Below, in pieces: positions 9,417 to 18,469 of a DNA stretch of 64,000 nt. Position numbers and translations under genes: made by a program. The DNA lies in the NCBI GenBank assembly GCA_016708845.1, contig JADJFB010000036.1, positions 7,182 through 71,181 of the forward strand, given 5' to 3'. The stretch's first letter is position 1, and the number at the start of each line of letters is the position of its first letter. The notes beneath the pieces were generated by a model. It worked only from the letters and a program-made list of their open reading frames with translations, had not been told where the DNA came from and did no database searches. This stretch comes from Bacteroidota bacterium (GTDB lineage: Bacteria > Bacteroidota > Bacteroidia > B-17B0 > Aurantibacillaceae).

Positions 9417-10235
9417 TTACCTCTTAGCAATAAACCAATTATTCAGTAAGTTTTCACGATTATATTTCATCGGAGCATTAGTTTCGAAATCAATTAATGA
9501 AGCTTTTGCTTCTTGCAAAATGGCTTGCCCTGCTGCTGTGTCCCACTCCATGGTTGGACCAAAGCGTGGATATTCATCGGCAATGCCTTCTGCTACCCAA
9601 CACATTTTAATACTACTACCTGTTGTTACTATTTCTACTTCTTTATGCTGCCGTTTTAATGCTTCAATACGTTCATGTGTTTCGGTACTCATGTGCGATC
9701 GACTAGCCACTACTACATAATTAGTTCTGTTAGAAACAATCGGTAATTGTTGAGCCGCAATCAACAATGCTTCAAGACTTACATCTTCAATTGAATTTAT
9801 CAAAGGAGTAAAATACTCTCTGTCAATTTTAAATGAGCCAATACCTTTTGCTGCAAAATAAATGTCTTTAAATACTGGCGAAAAAATAACACCTAAGGTT
9901 GGTGCATTGTCTTCTACTAAGGCAATGTTCACTGTAAACTCGCCATTACGTTTCACAAATTCTTTAGTGCCATCCAAGGGATCAACAATCCACAATTTTG
10001 ACCAGGTTTTTCTTTTTTCAAAACTATCATGAACGCCTTCTTCACTCAACACAGGAATATCAAATTGCTTTAATTCTGAAATGATTTTGTCGCTTGCTTT
10101 TTTGTCGGCAAGCGTTAATGGCGATTTATCATCTTTATACTCTACATCAAATTTGGTATCGTAAACTTCCAAAATTTCTTTGCCTGCTAGCACAGCCGCA
10201 ATAATTGTTTGATGAAGCAATTGATGGTAGTTCAT
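9417..10235 (-). CDS. cysQ: 3'(2'),5'-bisphosphate nucleotidase CysQ
   Basis: A 272-residue member of the inositol-monophosphatase superfamily. It removes the 3' phosphate of adenosine 3',5'-bisphosphate (PAP), recycling a by-product of sulfate assimilation and sulfotransfer. The metal-binding motifs are clear: EEG at 65-67, DPLDGT at 85-90 and the second aspartate motif MEWDTAAGQA near residue 227. The length is normal for CysQ. It follows feoB closely on the minus strand (about 6 bp after the feoB stop), so read-through from feoAB is possible, but a shared function is not obvious. No sulfate-assimilation genes are nearby. Confidence 0.9.
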   Translation of the reverse strand: MNYHQLLHQTIIAAVLAGKEILEVYDTKFDVEYKDDKSPLTLADKKASDKIISELKQFDIPVLSEEGVHDSFEKRKTWSKLWIVDPLDGTKEFVKRNGEFTVNIALVEDNAPTLGVIFSPVFKDIYFAAKGIGSFKIDREYFTPLINSIEDVSLEALLIAAQQLPIVSNRTNYVVVASRSHMSTETHERIEALKRQHKEVEIVTTGSSIKMCWVAEGIADEYPRFGPTMEWDTAAGQAILQEAKASLIDFETNAPMKYNRENLLNNWFIAKR

Positions 10236-10241
10236 GATAAA

Positions 10242-12236
10242 TTAACTCAAAACGTTATATATAACTAAGGAAGAAAGATACGCTAATCCCGTCATAAATA
10301 CTAATTGTATGGCAGGCCATTTCCAATGTTTAGTTTCTCTATAAGTAGTTGCTAGTGTGCTCATGCACTGCATAGCAAACACATAAAATATCATCAACGA
10401 CCAACACACTGCGCTACTATAGGCTGGCAATTGTGTTTCAAAATTTTTCTCAGCAATTAATTTTTCACGCAATGTTTCTGTGTTTTCAGAATCTCCACTA
10501 CTATAAATCGTAGCCATCGTTCCTACAAAAACTTCACGCGCTGCAAAAGAAGTGATTAAGGCAATTCCAATCTTCCAATCAAAGCCTAGTGGTTTAATCA
10601 CAGGCTCCATTTTCTTTCCTAAAATTCCCGCATAAGATGCTTCCAGTTTTTGAGCGTTCAAATCGGCTTCTTGCAAATTAGTGGCGACAGCATTACTTTC
10701 TAATTTCTCAAAAGCATCACCTGGCGCATGACTCGTTAAAAACCATAGCACAATAGAGATTGCTAAAATAATTTTACCTGCATCAAATAAAAATACTTTT
10801 ACCTTATCAAAAACCAACATTGCCACTGTTTGCCATTGTGGTTTACGATACACTGGCAGCTCCATAATGAAGTAGCTTTTTTCGGTTGTTTTTAAAACGT
10901 GTTTTAAAATTAAAGCGGCTAAAAGCGCTGCACCAAAACCCAATAGATACATTCCCATTAACACCAATCCTTGATAATTTAAAATGCCTATCGATTTATC
11001 TTTGGCAAACATCATACTGATGAGTAATGTGTATACAGGCAAACGAGCCGAACAACTAATTAAAGGAGTTACTAAAATGGTAATCATTCTATCCTTCCAA
11101 TTAGTAATAGTTCGCGTACTCATGATAGATGGAACGGCACACGCTACGCTACTAATCATGGGAATAACTGATTTGCCATTTAAGCCAAATTTGCGCATCA
11201 CTTTATCTAAAATAAAACTGGCGCGTGCCATGTAACCTGTATCTTCTAAAATAGCAATAAAGAAAAACAATAATGCAATTTGTGGAACAAACACAACAAT
11301 GCCACTAATTCCAGCTAAAACTCCGTTAACTAATAAATCGCTTAGTTGTCCTTTAGGCAAAGATACAGCAACTGTGTTCATTAAGTAAGCGAAGCCTTCT
11401 TCTATCCATGTCATAGGATACTCTGCCACATAAAAAATAAACTGAAAAATTACAAAGAGTACTAAAAAGAAAAAAGCGAATCCAAAAACTTTATGAGTAA
11501 AAAATGTATCGAGTTTCTGCGTTAAATTTTTATTTAGTTTTTCTGGTTGTTTAATGCACTTAGCAACCATGTAATTTATTTTAGAAAAACGATGAAGATT
11601 ATCATTTAATTCGAATTCCTTTATTGCATTGGGCTGCTCTTTTTTTGTGTCTAATGCTAATTGAATGAGTGTTTGGTAAGAATCAATCTCTGGAAATAAT
11701 TGTTTTTGTTTTTCGAAATTATAAAAAACAGTGTCAGATATTTTTGCTCTTGTAATCGCTTCTTTTAATTCTTGAATTCCTTCCTTGCTTCTTGAATTGA
11801 TAGGAATTACAGGAATATCGATCAATTTCTCTAACTCCTCATAATAAATAACCGTGTTGTTTTTTGCAGCCTCATCAATCATATTTAAAGCCAACACGCA
11901 AGGCATTTTTAAATCGATAAGTTGAGTGGCTAATAATAAATGGCGTTTTAAATTAGACGCATCTGCTACAATAACTACAACATCTATTTTTTCATCAACA
12001 CTAAGTAAAGCTCTGCAAGCAACTTCTTCATCTAATGATTTTGGATATAAACTATATGTTCCTGGTAAATCTGTAACTTTAAATTCTTGATTCTTATTTT
12101 TATAAGAACCATAATGTTTATCCACCGTAACACCAGCATAATTGCCTGTTTTTTGATGCAAGCCGGTCATCGAATTAAATAGTGTTGATTTTCCACTATT
12201 TGGATTCCCAACTAAAGCTACAGAAATATGAGACAA
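10242..12236 (-). CDS. feoB: Ferrous iron transporter FeoB
   Basis: Inner-membrane Fe(II) importer. The N-terminal G domain shows G1 GNPNSGKST, G3 DLPGTYSL and G4 LNMIDE. A membrane domain follows with the two Gate regions, including SCSARLPVY and the motif MARASFILDKVM. It is about 664 residues, a normal FeoB size. There is no ATG start. A TTG at 12257 overlaps feoA by 20 bp, but a TTG at 12236, one base after the feoA stop, gives the family-like N terminus MSHISVALVGNPNSGKS and is preferred. It is co-transcribed with feoA and probably followed by cysQ. No separate FeoC is seen. Confidence 0.94.
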   Translation of the reverse strand: MSHISVALVGNPNSGKSTLFNSMTGLHQKTGNYAGVTVDKHYGSYKNKNQEFKVTDLPGTYSLYPKSLDEEVACRALLSVDEKIDVVVIVADASNLKRHLLLATQLIDLKMPCVLALNMIDEAAKNNTVIYYEELEKLIDIPVIPINSRSKEGIQELKEAITRAKISDTVFYNFEKQKQLFPEIDSYQTLIQLALDTKKEQPNAIKEFELNDNLHRFSKINYMVAKCIKQPEKLNKNLTQKLDTFFTHKVFGFAFFFLVLFVIFQFIFYVAEYPMTWIEEGFAYLMNTVAVSLPKGQLSDLLVNGVLAGISGIVVFVPQIALLFFFIAILEDTGYMARASFILDKVMRKFGLNGKSVIPMISSVACAVPSIMSTRTITNWKDRMITILVTPLISCSARLPVYTLLISMMFAKDKSIGILNYQGLVLMGMYLLGFGAALLAALILKHVLKTTEKSYFIMELPVYRKPQWQTVAMLVFDKVKVFLFDAGKIILAISIVLWFLTSHAPGDAFEKLESNAVATNLQEADLNAQKLEASYAGILGKKMEPVIKPLGFDWKIGIALITSFAAREVFVGTMATIYSSGDSENTETLREKLIAEKNFETQLPAYSSAVCWSLMIFYVFAMQCMSTLATTYRETKHWKWPAIQLVFMTGLAYLSSLVIYNVLS

Positions 12237-12237
12237 A

Positions 12238-12492
12238 TTAGATGGCACAGGACTCAACAGTGTTTTCAGGGTTTAATTTTACAACAATGGTTGCCGCTTC
12301 TTGCTTTCTTAAACTTAATACATAACCCGAAACTTCAATAGCAATAGGGTCTCCAAAAGGAGCAATATTACATAGCTTAATTTTTTCACCAGGCAAACAG
12401 CCCATTTCAATAAATTTTAACGACAAAAAATCATCGGTAAATTCTTTTATGGTGGCTGACTGGCCTAAGGTTAAAGTATCTAATGTTTGCAT
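12238..12492 (-). CDS. feoA: Ferrous iron transport accessory protein FeoA
   Basis: An 84-residue SH3-like protein of the FeoA family, a cytoplasmic partner thought to act on the FeoB G domain. Family features include FIEMGCLPGEKIKL and IAPFGDPIAIEVSGY, followed by LSLRKQEA. It is the first gene of the feoAB unit, with its stop touching the preferred feoB start. A long inverted repeat lies 4 nt upstream of the ATG at 12492 and may affect expression. Confidence 0.92.
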   Translation of the reverse strand: MQTLDTLTLGQSATIKEFTDDFLSLKFIEMGCLPGEKIKLCNIAPFGDPIAIEVSGYVLSLRKQEAATIVVKLNPENTVESCAI

Positions 12493-12496
12493 AAGT

Positions 12497-12528
12497 AAAG
12501 CCTATAAAAATACGTTTTTATAGGCTTT
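12497..12528. promoter_or_regulatory. 14-bp perfect inverted repeat directly upstream of feoA
   Basis: The arms at 12497-12510 and 12515-12528 are perfectly complementary around a TACG loop. On the minus strand the hairpin sits between the DUF6427-like gene and the feoA ATG. It could terminate the upstream gene, occlude the feoA ribosome site or be a regulator operator. The sequence alone does not decide. Confidence 0.6.
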
Positions 12529-12591
12529 TTCTGCATACCTTAAATGTGGTATATAATTATGTTTTGAGGAAATTATATAATCAAGGATTTC

Positions 12592-13581
12592 CTATATAAC
12601 ACCAATCGCATGTAAATAAATGAGCGAAAAACTTCCGATAAAAAGAACCATGATGGTATTGGCAATTTTTAATTGTTTTAATTCTGACAGGTAATCTCCA
12701 ATAAATATACTTAAAGGAATAATGCAAGGCAGCAAAATCATGTCGGACACTTGCTCAAAAAACACCATTAATAAACAAAACAACAGCATCCATAATAACA
12801 CGTATTTTGTTTTTTGTGTTTTTACCTTTCCACCAAAGCCCTTAGAAAAATAGTGAAACAGTGCAAATACTAACGTTAAACCCGACATTAAAATAAATGC
12901 TAAATAATATTCCGAAATAATTAGTTTTTGTAAACTAGAAGTTGCTTCCTTAATCATTTCAAATACTACAAAAGCATCATTAGTGGTTAAATAACAAATG
13001 CTTACATATATATATAATGGAGTAACAAGACCAATAAACATAATACTCCACTCTCTCCAATTAAATGGGCGAAGTATAAATAAGGCAATAAACATTAATG
13101 GAAATGCAGAGATATAGTGTATACAGAAAAAAGACGCTAATCCCATAAAAATGCCCGATTTAAAAACGTCCATTAAGGCATAATCCTTTCGGTAACTGTT
13201 GATTAAGAAATATAGCGTAGGTATAACAAATAAATTGGCCACTAAAATTGGTTCAACCGCACTTTTAGTTGTAGCAGAAAAGGAAAATAAAATGTAGAAA
13301 AAGGCAGGTAAATAATTGGTTTTTGAGGTGATTTCTTGCTCAATAACCAAAAAATTAACAAACAGAGCTCCTAATAATACTACTATTAGGGTAATAATTT
13401 GGTTCATGATAAATGAAAAACCTGCTCTAAAAAAGAAAGAATACAATATATGCTCTTTATAATTAATCTGCTCGGTACTAATGTGTATATAGCTAAAAGT
13501 GCCTAACCAAGCGCCAATACAAAGCAACAGCAGTATAATTATAGCCGCTTGAACATTACTTTTTAAAGGTCCAACAATCAT
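12592..13581 (-). CDS. Integral membrane protein, DUF6427-like
   Basis: A 329-residue protein that is almost entirely hydrophobic, with about 9-10 predicted membrane segments and short loops. The organisation resembles the DUF6427 family of Flavobacteriia, a conserved membrane protein of unknown role. The assignment rests on topology and on the neighbour: a divergent small gene of DUF6341-like layout starts 74 bp away, and that pairing is typical. Patches such as the FILRPFNWREW segment sit on the cytoplasmic side in similar proteins. I infer no transport substrate. Confidence 0.65.
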   Translation of the reverse strand: MIVGPLKSNVQAAIIILLLLCIGAWLGTFSYIHISTEQINYKEHILYSFFFRAGFSFIMNQIITLIVVLLGALFVNFLVIEQEITSKTNYLPAFFYILFSFSATTKSAVEPILVANLFVIPTLYFLINSYRKDYALMDVFKSGIFMGLASFFCIHYISAFPLMFIALFILRPFNWREWSIMFIGLVTPLYIYVSICYLTTNDAFVVFEMIKEATSSLQKLIISEYYLAFILMSGLTLVFALFHYFSKGFGGKVKTQKTKYVLLWMLLFCLLMVFFEQVSDMILLPCIIPLSIFIGDYLSELKQLKIANTIMVLFIGSFSLIYLHAIGVI

Positions 13582-13617
13582 TTTTTGTAGAAAATCGTTT
13601 TTTTTAAGAAAAAATTC

Positions 13618-13625
13618 TATTTTTG
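13618..13625 (+). promoter_or_regulatory. -7 box TATTTTTG
   Basis: This exact TAnnTTTG match lies 29 nt upstream of the ATG at 13655. A well-spaced -33 element is not obvious. Confidence 0.45.
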
Positions 13626-13654
13626 TGCTGTAAACTTACTAAAATTAGATTAAT

Positions 13655-13867
13655 ATGGCTTCTTTAATGATTACTTTAATGGTTACAATGACTGATGTTT
13701 TTTATGGTATTGGCGATTTTTCTCAAATGATTTTTAGAGGAATGAAAGCATTAGGACATGGACCAAACATTATTTTATGGTCTATAATCGCATTTTTATT
13801 AGCTTACCAAGTACGTCAAATGATGAAACAAAACAAAGAAGCTGACAAAAACGGCACTTTAAGATAA
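13655..13867 (+). CDS. Small one-TM membrane protein, DUF6341-like
   Basis: A 70-residue protein with an amphipathic, Met-rich N terminus, one clear membrane helix (about residues 37-54, IILWSIIAFLLAYQV) and a charged cytoplasmic tail KQNKEADKNG. Size, layout and divergent pairing with a DUF6427-like gene fit the small DUF6341 proteins of Flavobacteriia, whose function is unknown. It is followed by a strong terminator, so it is probably a single-gene transcript. Confidence 0.65.
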   Translation: MASLMITLMVTMTDVFYGIGDFSQMIFRGMKALGHGPNIILWSIIAFLLAYQVRQMMKQNKEADKNGTLR

Positions 13868-13891
13868 TAAATAGATTTCTTTAATTTATTA

Positions 13892-13921
13892 AAACCCTGA
13901 TTTTTCAATCAGGGTTTTTTT
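13892..13921 (+). terminator. Intrinsic terminator
   Basis: An 11-bp stem (13892-13902 with 13907-13917, core ACCCTGATT) is followed by a T run to 13921. It ends the DUF6341-like transcript before the adhesin gene at 13937. Confidence 0.85.
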
Positions 13922-13936
13922 ATTATATTTACTATA

Positions 13937-15994
13937 ATGAATAAACTTTATCTTATAGTTATTCTTATCGCTTTTGGCTTTTGTGGTTTTTCACAAAGGG
14001 TAAAAACACCTCCCGTTCATGCGCAATCACACATTCAGTTTACTGAAAACAAAAATCAATGGAATTCTAACATTACCCACCGAGCTCAATTAGATGGTGG
14101 TGCCTTATTTATTGAAAAAAGTGGAAAGCTGACCTATCACTTATATGATAAAGATAATTACAGAGCAAGGCATTTGGGTAAAATTATATCGCCAAATCTA
14201 AAGTTTCATGCTTATACCATTGATTTTATAGGCTCTAATATTAGCCCAACGGTTGTATCAAAAGATATGACGGAGGATTATGCCAATTTCTTTATTGGAA
14301 AACAATCTTCTTCTTGGGCAACAAATGTTCGTCAGTACAAAACCATTTCGGTTAATAATTTATACCACAACATTGATGCGATTTACTCGGGCGGCAGTCA
14401 ATCTATTAAATATAATTTTATTGTAAAACCTACTGGTAATCCAAGTGATATAAAAATTCATTACTCGGGTATTAATAGTATTAAACTAAAAAACAACGAG
14501 TTGTATGTGAGTACTTCTGTTAGCGAATCTATAGAACAAAAGCCTTATGTGTTTCAAGTTATTAATGGAGATACGATAGAAATTCCCAGCAAGTTTGTTT
14601 TAAAAGACAATACGGTTTCCTTTAAATTATTAAAAGATTACGATCATAGTCAGGAATTAATTATAGATCCATTATTAGTATTTGCGGCTCAAAGTGGCTC
14701 TACAGCTGATAACTTTGGGATGACTGCCACTTACGATTCACGCGGAAGTTTATACACTGGAGGAACTGCTTTTAATATTGGTTATCCAACAACCTTAGGA
14801 GCTTATGATGTAACCTACAACGGAAGCGCCTCTAACGGTTTTACGGATGTGGTGATTACAAAGTACGATTCTGCCGGTGCATTTTTAAAATACTCTACCT
14901 ACATAGGAGGAGCAACCGCTAGCGAAATAGTAACCAGTTTAATTGTAGATAAAAACGACAACTTGTGCTTATATGGTGCCACCAGCGCTACTGATTTCCC
15001 AACAACGGTTGGCTGTTACGACAACACCTTTAATGGTGGAACCGCTATTAATTTTGTGTTTAATGGCACTAACTTTACTAATGGAACCGATATTTATGTA
15101 GCAAAATTTAATAGCACAGGCAACACACTCTTGGCTTCCACATATATTGGTGGTAGCGAAAACGACGGGGTAAATTATAATAATGTAATTGCAACTTACA
15201 ATACGCCTTACGGACCAATTACTGAATACCCGCCAGATTCATTACAATATAATTACGGAGATCAGTTTAGAGGTGAAATTCAGATTGATACTTTAGACAA
15301 TATTTATGTTTACAGTAGTACAAAATCTTCTGATTTTCCTACCCTAAATGCTATTGATAATGCATTAGGTGGGCGACAAGATGCAGTGTTGGTAAAATTT
15401 AATCCAACGCTTAGCGGACTGGTGTTTAGTACTTTTATTGGAGGAAGTGATAACGATGCTGGTTATGCATTGGCGTTAGACGATACTTTAAATATCTATT
15501 TAACAGGCGGCACGCGTAGTTCCGACTTTCCTATAACCACAGGAAGTTATAAAACAACGTACGGCGGAGGAAAATGTGACGGTTATATTTGCAAAATAAA
15601 ACAGAATGGTTCTGCTATTATGCACGCCACATATATTGGAACAACAGATTATGATCAAAGCTATTTTGTGCAATTAGATACGCAACAAGATGTTTATATA
15701 TATGGTCAATCTTTGGGTAACATGCCTATTACAACAGGAGTTTACTCAAACGCTAATAGCAAACAATATATTCAAAAATTAACCCCTCAATTAAATACCT
15801 TATTAGCTTCCACTGTTTTTGGAAACAGCAATGGTACGCTTAATATTTCTCCTTCGGCATTTTCAGTTGACTGTGCAGGTAATATCTATCTATCAGGTTG
15901 GGGAGGCAATATTATTTTGGAAACGTTACTAATAATATGCCACTCACTGCTAATGCAATTCAAACAACCACAGACGGCTTTAATTTTTATTTAA
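13937..15994 (+). CDS. SBBP-repeat adhesin, N-terminal fragment (frameshifted)
   Basis: The first part of a protein of about 1510 residues that is split by two one-base shifts. It has a signal peptide (residues 1-19, ending GFSQ), then the N-terminal domain often found before SBBP repeats in Bacteroidota (ENKNQW and GGALFIEKSGKLTYHLYD), then several beta-propeller-like SBBP repeats with the motif STYIGG or STFIGG followed by DF and T. The true frame is lost at about 15915-15918: adding one T to TTTT gives SGWGGNIIFGNVTNN, which continues directly into the next fragment. The last 27 codons of this open frame are therefore not native. It is first in a plus-strand adhesin and PorP/SprF operon. 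Confidence 0.82.
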   Translation: MNKLYLIVILIAFGFCGFSQRVKTPPVHAQSHIQFTENKNQWNSNITHRAQLDGGALFIEKSGKLTYHLYDKDNYRARHLGKIISPNLKFHAYTIDFIGSNISPTVVSKDMTEDYANFFIGKQSSSWATNVRQYKTISVNNLYHNIDAIYSGGSQSIKYNFIVKPTGNPSDIKIHYSGINSIKLKNNELYVSTSVSESIEQKPYVFQVINGDTIEIPSKFVLKDNTVSFKLLKDYDHSQELIIDPLLVFAAQSGSTADNFGMTATYDSRGSLYTGGTAFNIGYPTTLGAYDVTYNGSASNGFTDVVITKYDSAGAFLKYSTYIGGATASEIVTSLIVDKNDNLCLYGATSATDFPTTVGCYDNTFNGGTAINFVFNGTNFTNGTDIYVAKFNSTGNTLLASTYIGGSENDGVNYNNVIATYNTPYGPITEYPPDSLQYNYGDQFRGEIQIDTLDNIYVYSSTKSSDFPTLNAIDNALGGRQDAVLVKFNPTLSGLVFSTFIGGSDNDAGYALALDDTLNIYLTGGTRSSDFPITTGSYKTTYGGGKCDGYICKIKQNGSAIMHATYIGTTDYDQSYFVQLDTQQDVYIYGQSLGNMPITTGVYSNANSKQYIQKLTPQLNTLLASTVFGNSNGTLNISPSAFSVDCAGNIYLSGWGGNIILETLLIICHSLLMQFKQPQTALIFI

Positions 15995-17655
15995 TGGTGT
16001 TGGGTCCAAACATGAATAGTATATTGTTTGGAAGTTACTTTGGCGGTGCCCTTAGCAGAGAGCATGTAGATGGCGGAACTAGTAGATTTGATAAACGAGG
16101 AATTATTTATCAATCGGTATGTGCTGGCTGTAACGGTAATGATGATTTTCCTGTTTCACCCGGCGCTTGGCCAAGCTCTAGTTTTGGTTCAAATACTAAT
16201 CAATCTTCTAATTGCAATAATGGTGTTTTTAAAATTGATTTTCAGTTAAACTCTGCTATTGCAAGTATTTCTACAAATACTATTTCGGGATGTGTTCCTT
16301 TAACCGTAAACTTTACAAATAATAGTACGCCTGGGCATGCTTATTTATGGGACTTTGGCGCTAACGATACTACATCAACCATTTTTAATCCTATTAAAAC
16401 ATTTACAGCGGTTGGAACATATACCGCCAACCTATATGTAAAAACGTCTATTTGTAATAACCTATACGATACGGCTAGTGTTGTTATTAATGTGTATCCC
16501 GCACCTGCTTCTGTTTTTAGTATTACATCTTCTCCTTGTAGTAATACGGTTTCTACAACTAATAATAGTTCTGGCGCAGGCGTATATACTTGGAATTGGG
16601 GAGACAACAGTCCAACCTCATCATTAGTATCGCCTTCACATACTTATACTGCTAATGGTTCTTACACCATTGCATTAACTGTAACATCAGTCAACGGTTG
16701 TGTTTCTAAAACTACTACTACATTAAGTGTTTATAATTTTACTAATTCAGTTACTTCAGCAACCATTTGTGGAGGATTAAACGCTTCTCTTTTAGCACAG
16801 GGAGGAACTAGCTACACATGGCAACCCTCTTCAACGGTAAGTAACAGCTTAATTCCAAACCCAACAGTTAATCCAACTATAACTACCGTTTACACAGTAC
16901 AAATAAATAATACCTCTCCAGGATATTTATGTTCAACTACTTTAACAACACAGGTGTTAGTAAGTCCTAAACCTGTTGCTGATTTTACGGTCACAACAGA
17001 TTCCTGCTCGAACATAATTAATTTTACCAATCAAACTTTACCGTCTACAAGTTCATCCGAATGGGCATATTCAACGCCTTCTGTTTCATCAACCACCTTT
17101 TCAGCAATTCAGAATCCAATATATTCCTTTACCACCGCGGGAACCTATTCTATACAATTAATTACGGTGACGCCTGCAGGTTGCAGAGATACTGTTATTA
17201 AATCTGTTTTTGTACCTGTAAATACAATTTCGATTTCTACGCCGCAATCTAAATGTTACAATGAAACGTTTTCACTATCGGCCAATGGCGGTCAAGCGTA
17301 TAGTTGGCAGCCACTAACAGGATTAACAAACCCAACCTCAAGTATTACTGCTGCCTCTGTATCCACTACTACTATATATACGGTAAACATTACACAAAAT
17401 AATTTATACGGAAATACATGCGTAAGAACATTAACTACCTCAATAACTATACTCCCTAAAATTATTTCAGCTTTCAATTATACCGTTGCTGCTTGTGGAA
17501 ACAATGTGCAGTTTTTTGACTCTTCTTACGTTAGTCCTGTTAACTGGTTTTGGACTTTTGATGCTGGCACCACTATAAACGGAACATCAAGTCCATCTTA
17601 TTTTTTTTACTACCATTGGCACCCATACTGTATCTTTAATTGCTACAAACTCTGA
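15898..17655 (+). CDS. SBBP/PKD adhesin, middle fragment (frameshifted)
   Basis: The middle part of the same adhesin. It completes the SBBP region, then carries a series of PKD domains with the signature YLWDFGAND, WNWGDNSP and a degenerate copy, alternating with Ig-like linkers (SYTWQP, AYSWQP). The ATG at 15898 is not a real start, because coding continues from the preceding frame. The frame is lost again at an eight-T run (17601-17608): seven T would give PSYFFTTIGTHTVSLIATNSDG and lead into the C-terminal fragment. The two shifts are in opposite directions and restore the original frame. Confidence 0.8.
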   Translation: MGRQYYFGNVTNNMPLTANAIQTTTDGFNFYLMVLGPNMNSILFGSYFGGALSREHVDGGTSRFDKRGIIYQSVCAGCNGNDDFPVSPGAWPSSSFGSNTNQSSNCNNGVFKIDFQLNSAIASISTNTISGCVPLTVNFTNNSTPGHAYLWDFGANDTTSTIFNPIKTFTAVGTYTANLYVKTSICNNLYDTASVVINVYPAPASVFSITSSPCSNTVSTTNNSSGAGVYTWNWGDNSPTSSLVSPSHTYTANGSYTIALTVTSVNGCVSKTTTTLSVYNFTNSVTSATICGGLNASLLAQGGTSYTWQPSSTVSNSLIPNPTVNPTITTVYTVQINNTSPGYLCSTTLTTQVLVSPKPVADFTVTTDSCSNIINFTNQTLPSTSSSEWAYSTPSVSSTTFSAIQNPIYSFTTAGTYSIQLITVTPAGCRDTVIKSVFVPVNTISISTPQSKCYNETFSLSANGGQAYSWQPLTGLTNPTSSITAASVSTTTIYTVNITQNNLYGNTCVRTLTTSITILPKIISAFNYTVAACGNNVQFFDSSYVSPVNWFWTFDAGTTINGTSSPSYFFYYHWHPYCIFNCYKL

Positions 17656-18469
17656 TGGATGTAAAGATACTAGCGAACAAATTATAAATCTGAGGGGCTT
17701 TAATTTATCTGTGAACTCACCTGTTTTAGGGTGTGGTCAAGATACCACTCAGTTAATAGCAACAGGAGGAGACTACTATTTATGGCAACCACCTCAGCAT
17801 TTATCAAATCCAAATATATCTAATCCTTTAGCTTTTCCACCTACAACAACTATTTATACGGTTACTATTGGAAACATTAGCGGCACTGATACTTGTAAAA
17901 ACAATTTAACAACAACAATTAACGTAGTGCCGTTTTCATATAATAGCAATTCTATATCCGTTACATCAAACACTATCACACTTGGGCAATCAATTACAAT
18001 TACATTAAATAATTTTTCATATAATGGAAATGTCTCCATTTATCCTGTTATTCCAATGCCTTTTATAAATAATAATGAGTTTTTAATTACTCCAACAAAA
18101 TCAGGAGAGTACACGATTTATTTTACCGATCAAAATGGTTGCACACATGCTTTAAAAACTATTTATGTTGTAATTATTACGAACGAGTGTAATGAAGGCG
18201 TTGTGTATTTACCAACAGGATTTACACCAAATAATGATGGAGCAAATGATATTCTTTATATCAGAAGTAATTTTGTAACAGAAGTGTATTTAACTATTTA
18301 TGATAGATGGGGCGAAAAATTATTTGAAACTAACGATATCAAAAAAGGTTGGGACGGCACATACAAAGGTAAATTATTAGACCAAGGCGTGTATGGTTAT
18401 TATATGACATTTAAATGCAATAATGGTGAAGAATCGTTTAAAAAAGGTAACATCACATTAATGAGATAA
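17609..18469 (+). CDS. Adhesin C-terminal fragment with T9SS type B domain
   Basis: The last part of the split adhesin. After the T8 run the frame reads through SDGCKDTSEQ into an Ig-like segment (YLWQPPQHLSNP) and finishes with a CHU_C type B sorting domain: PTGFTPNNDGANDI, YDRWGEKLFETND and KKGNITLMR. An internal ATG-type start lies at 17711, but the homologous frame begins at the frameshift. The stop TAA shares one base with the ATG of the PorP/SprF gene (overlap TAATG), which is strong evidence of translational coupling. This links secretion of the adhesin to the downstream PorP/SprF partner. Confidence 0.82.
   Translation, partial: TTIGTHTVSLIATNSDGCKDTSEQIINLRGFNLSVNSPVLGCGQDTTQLIATGGDYYLWQPPQHLSNPNISNPLAFPPTTTIYTVTIGNISGTDTCKNNLTTTINVVPFSYNSNSISVTSNTITLGQSITITLNNFSYNGNVSIYPVIPMPFINNNEFLITPTKSGEYTIYFTDQNGCTHALKTIYVVIITNECNEGVVYLPTGFTPNNDGANDILYIRSNFVTEVYLTIYDRWGEKLFETNDIKKGWDGTYKGKLLDQGVYGYYMTFKCNNGEESFKKGNITLMR

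Noticed and set aside
9310..9720. Open frame of 136 codons on the plus strand
   Set aside because: It runs across the end of the hydrolase gene and antisense to cysQ, which has clear motifs.
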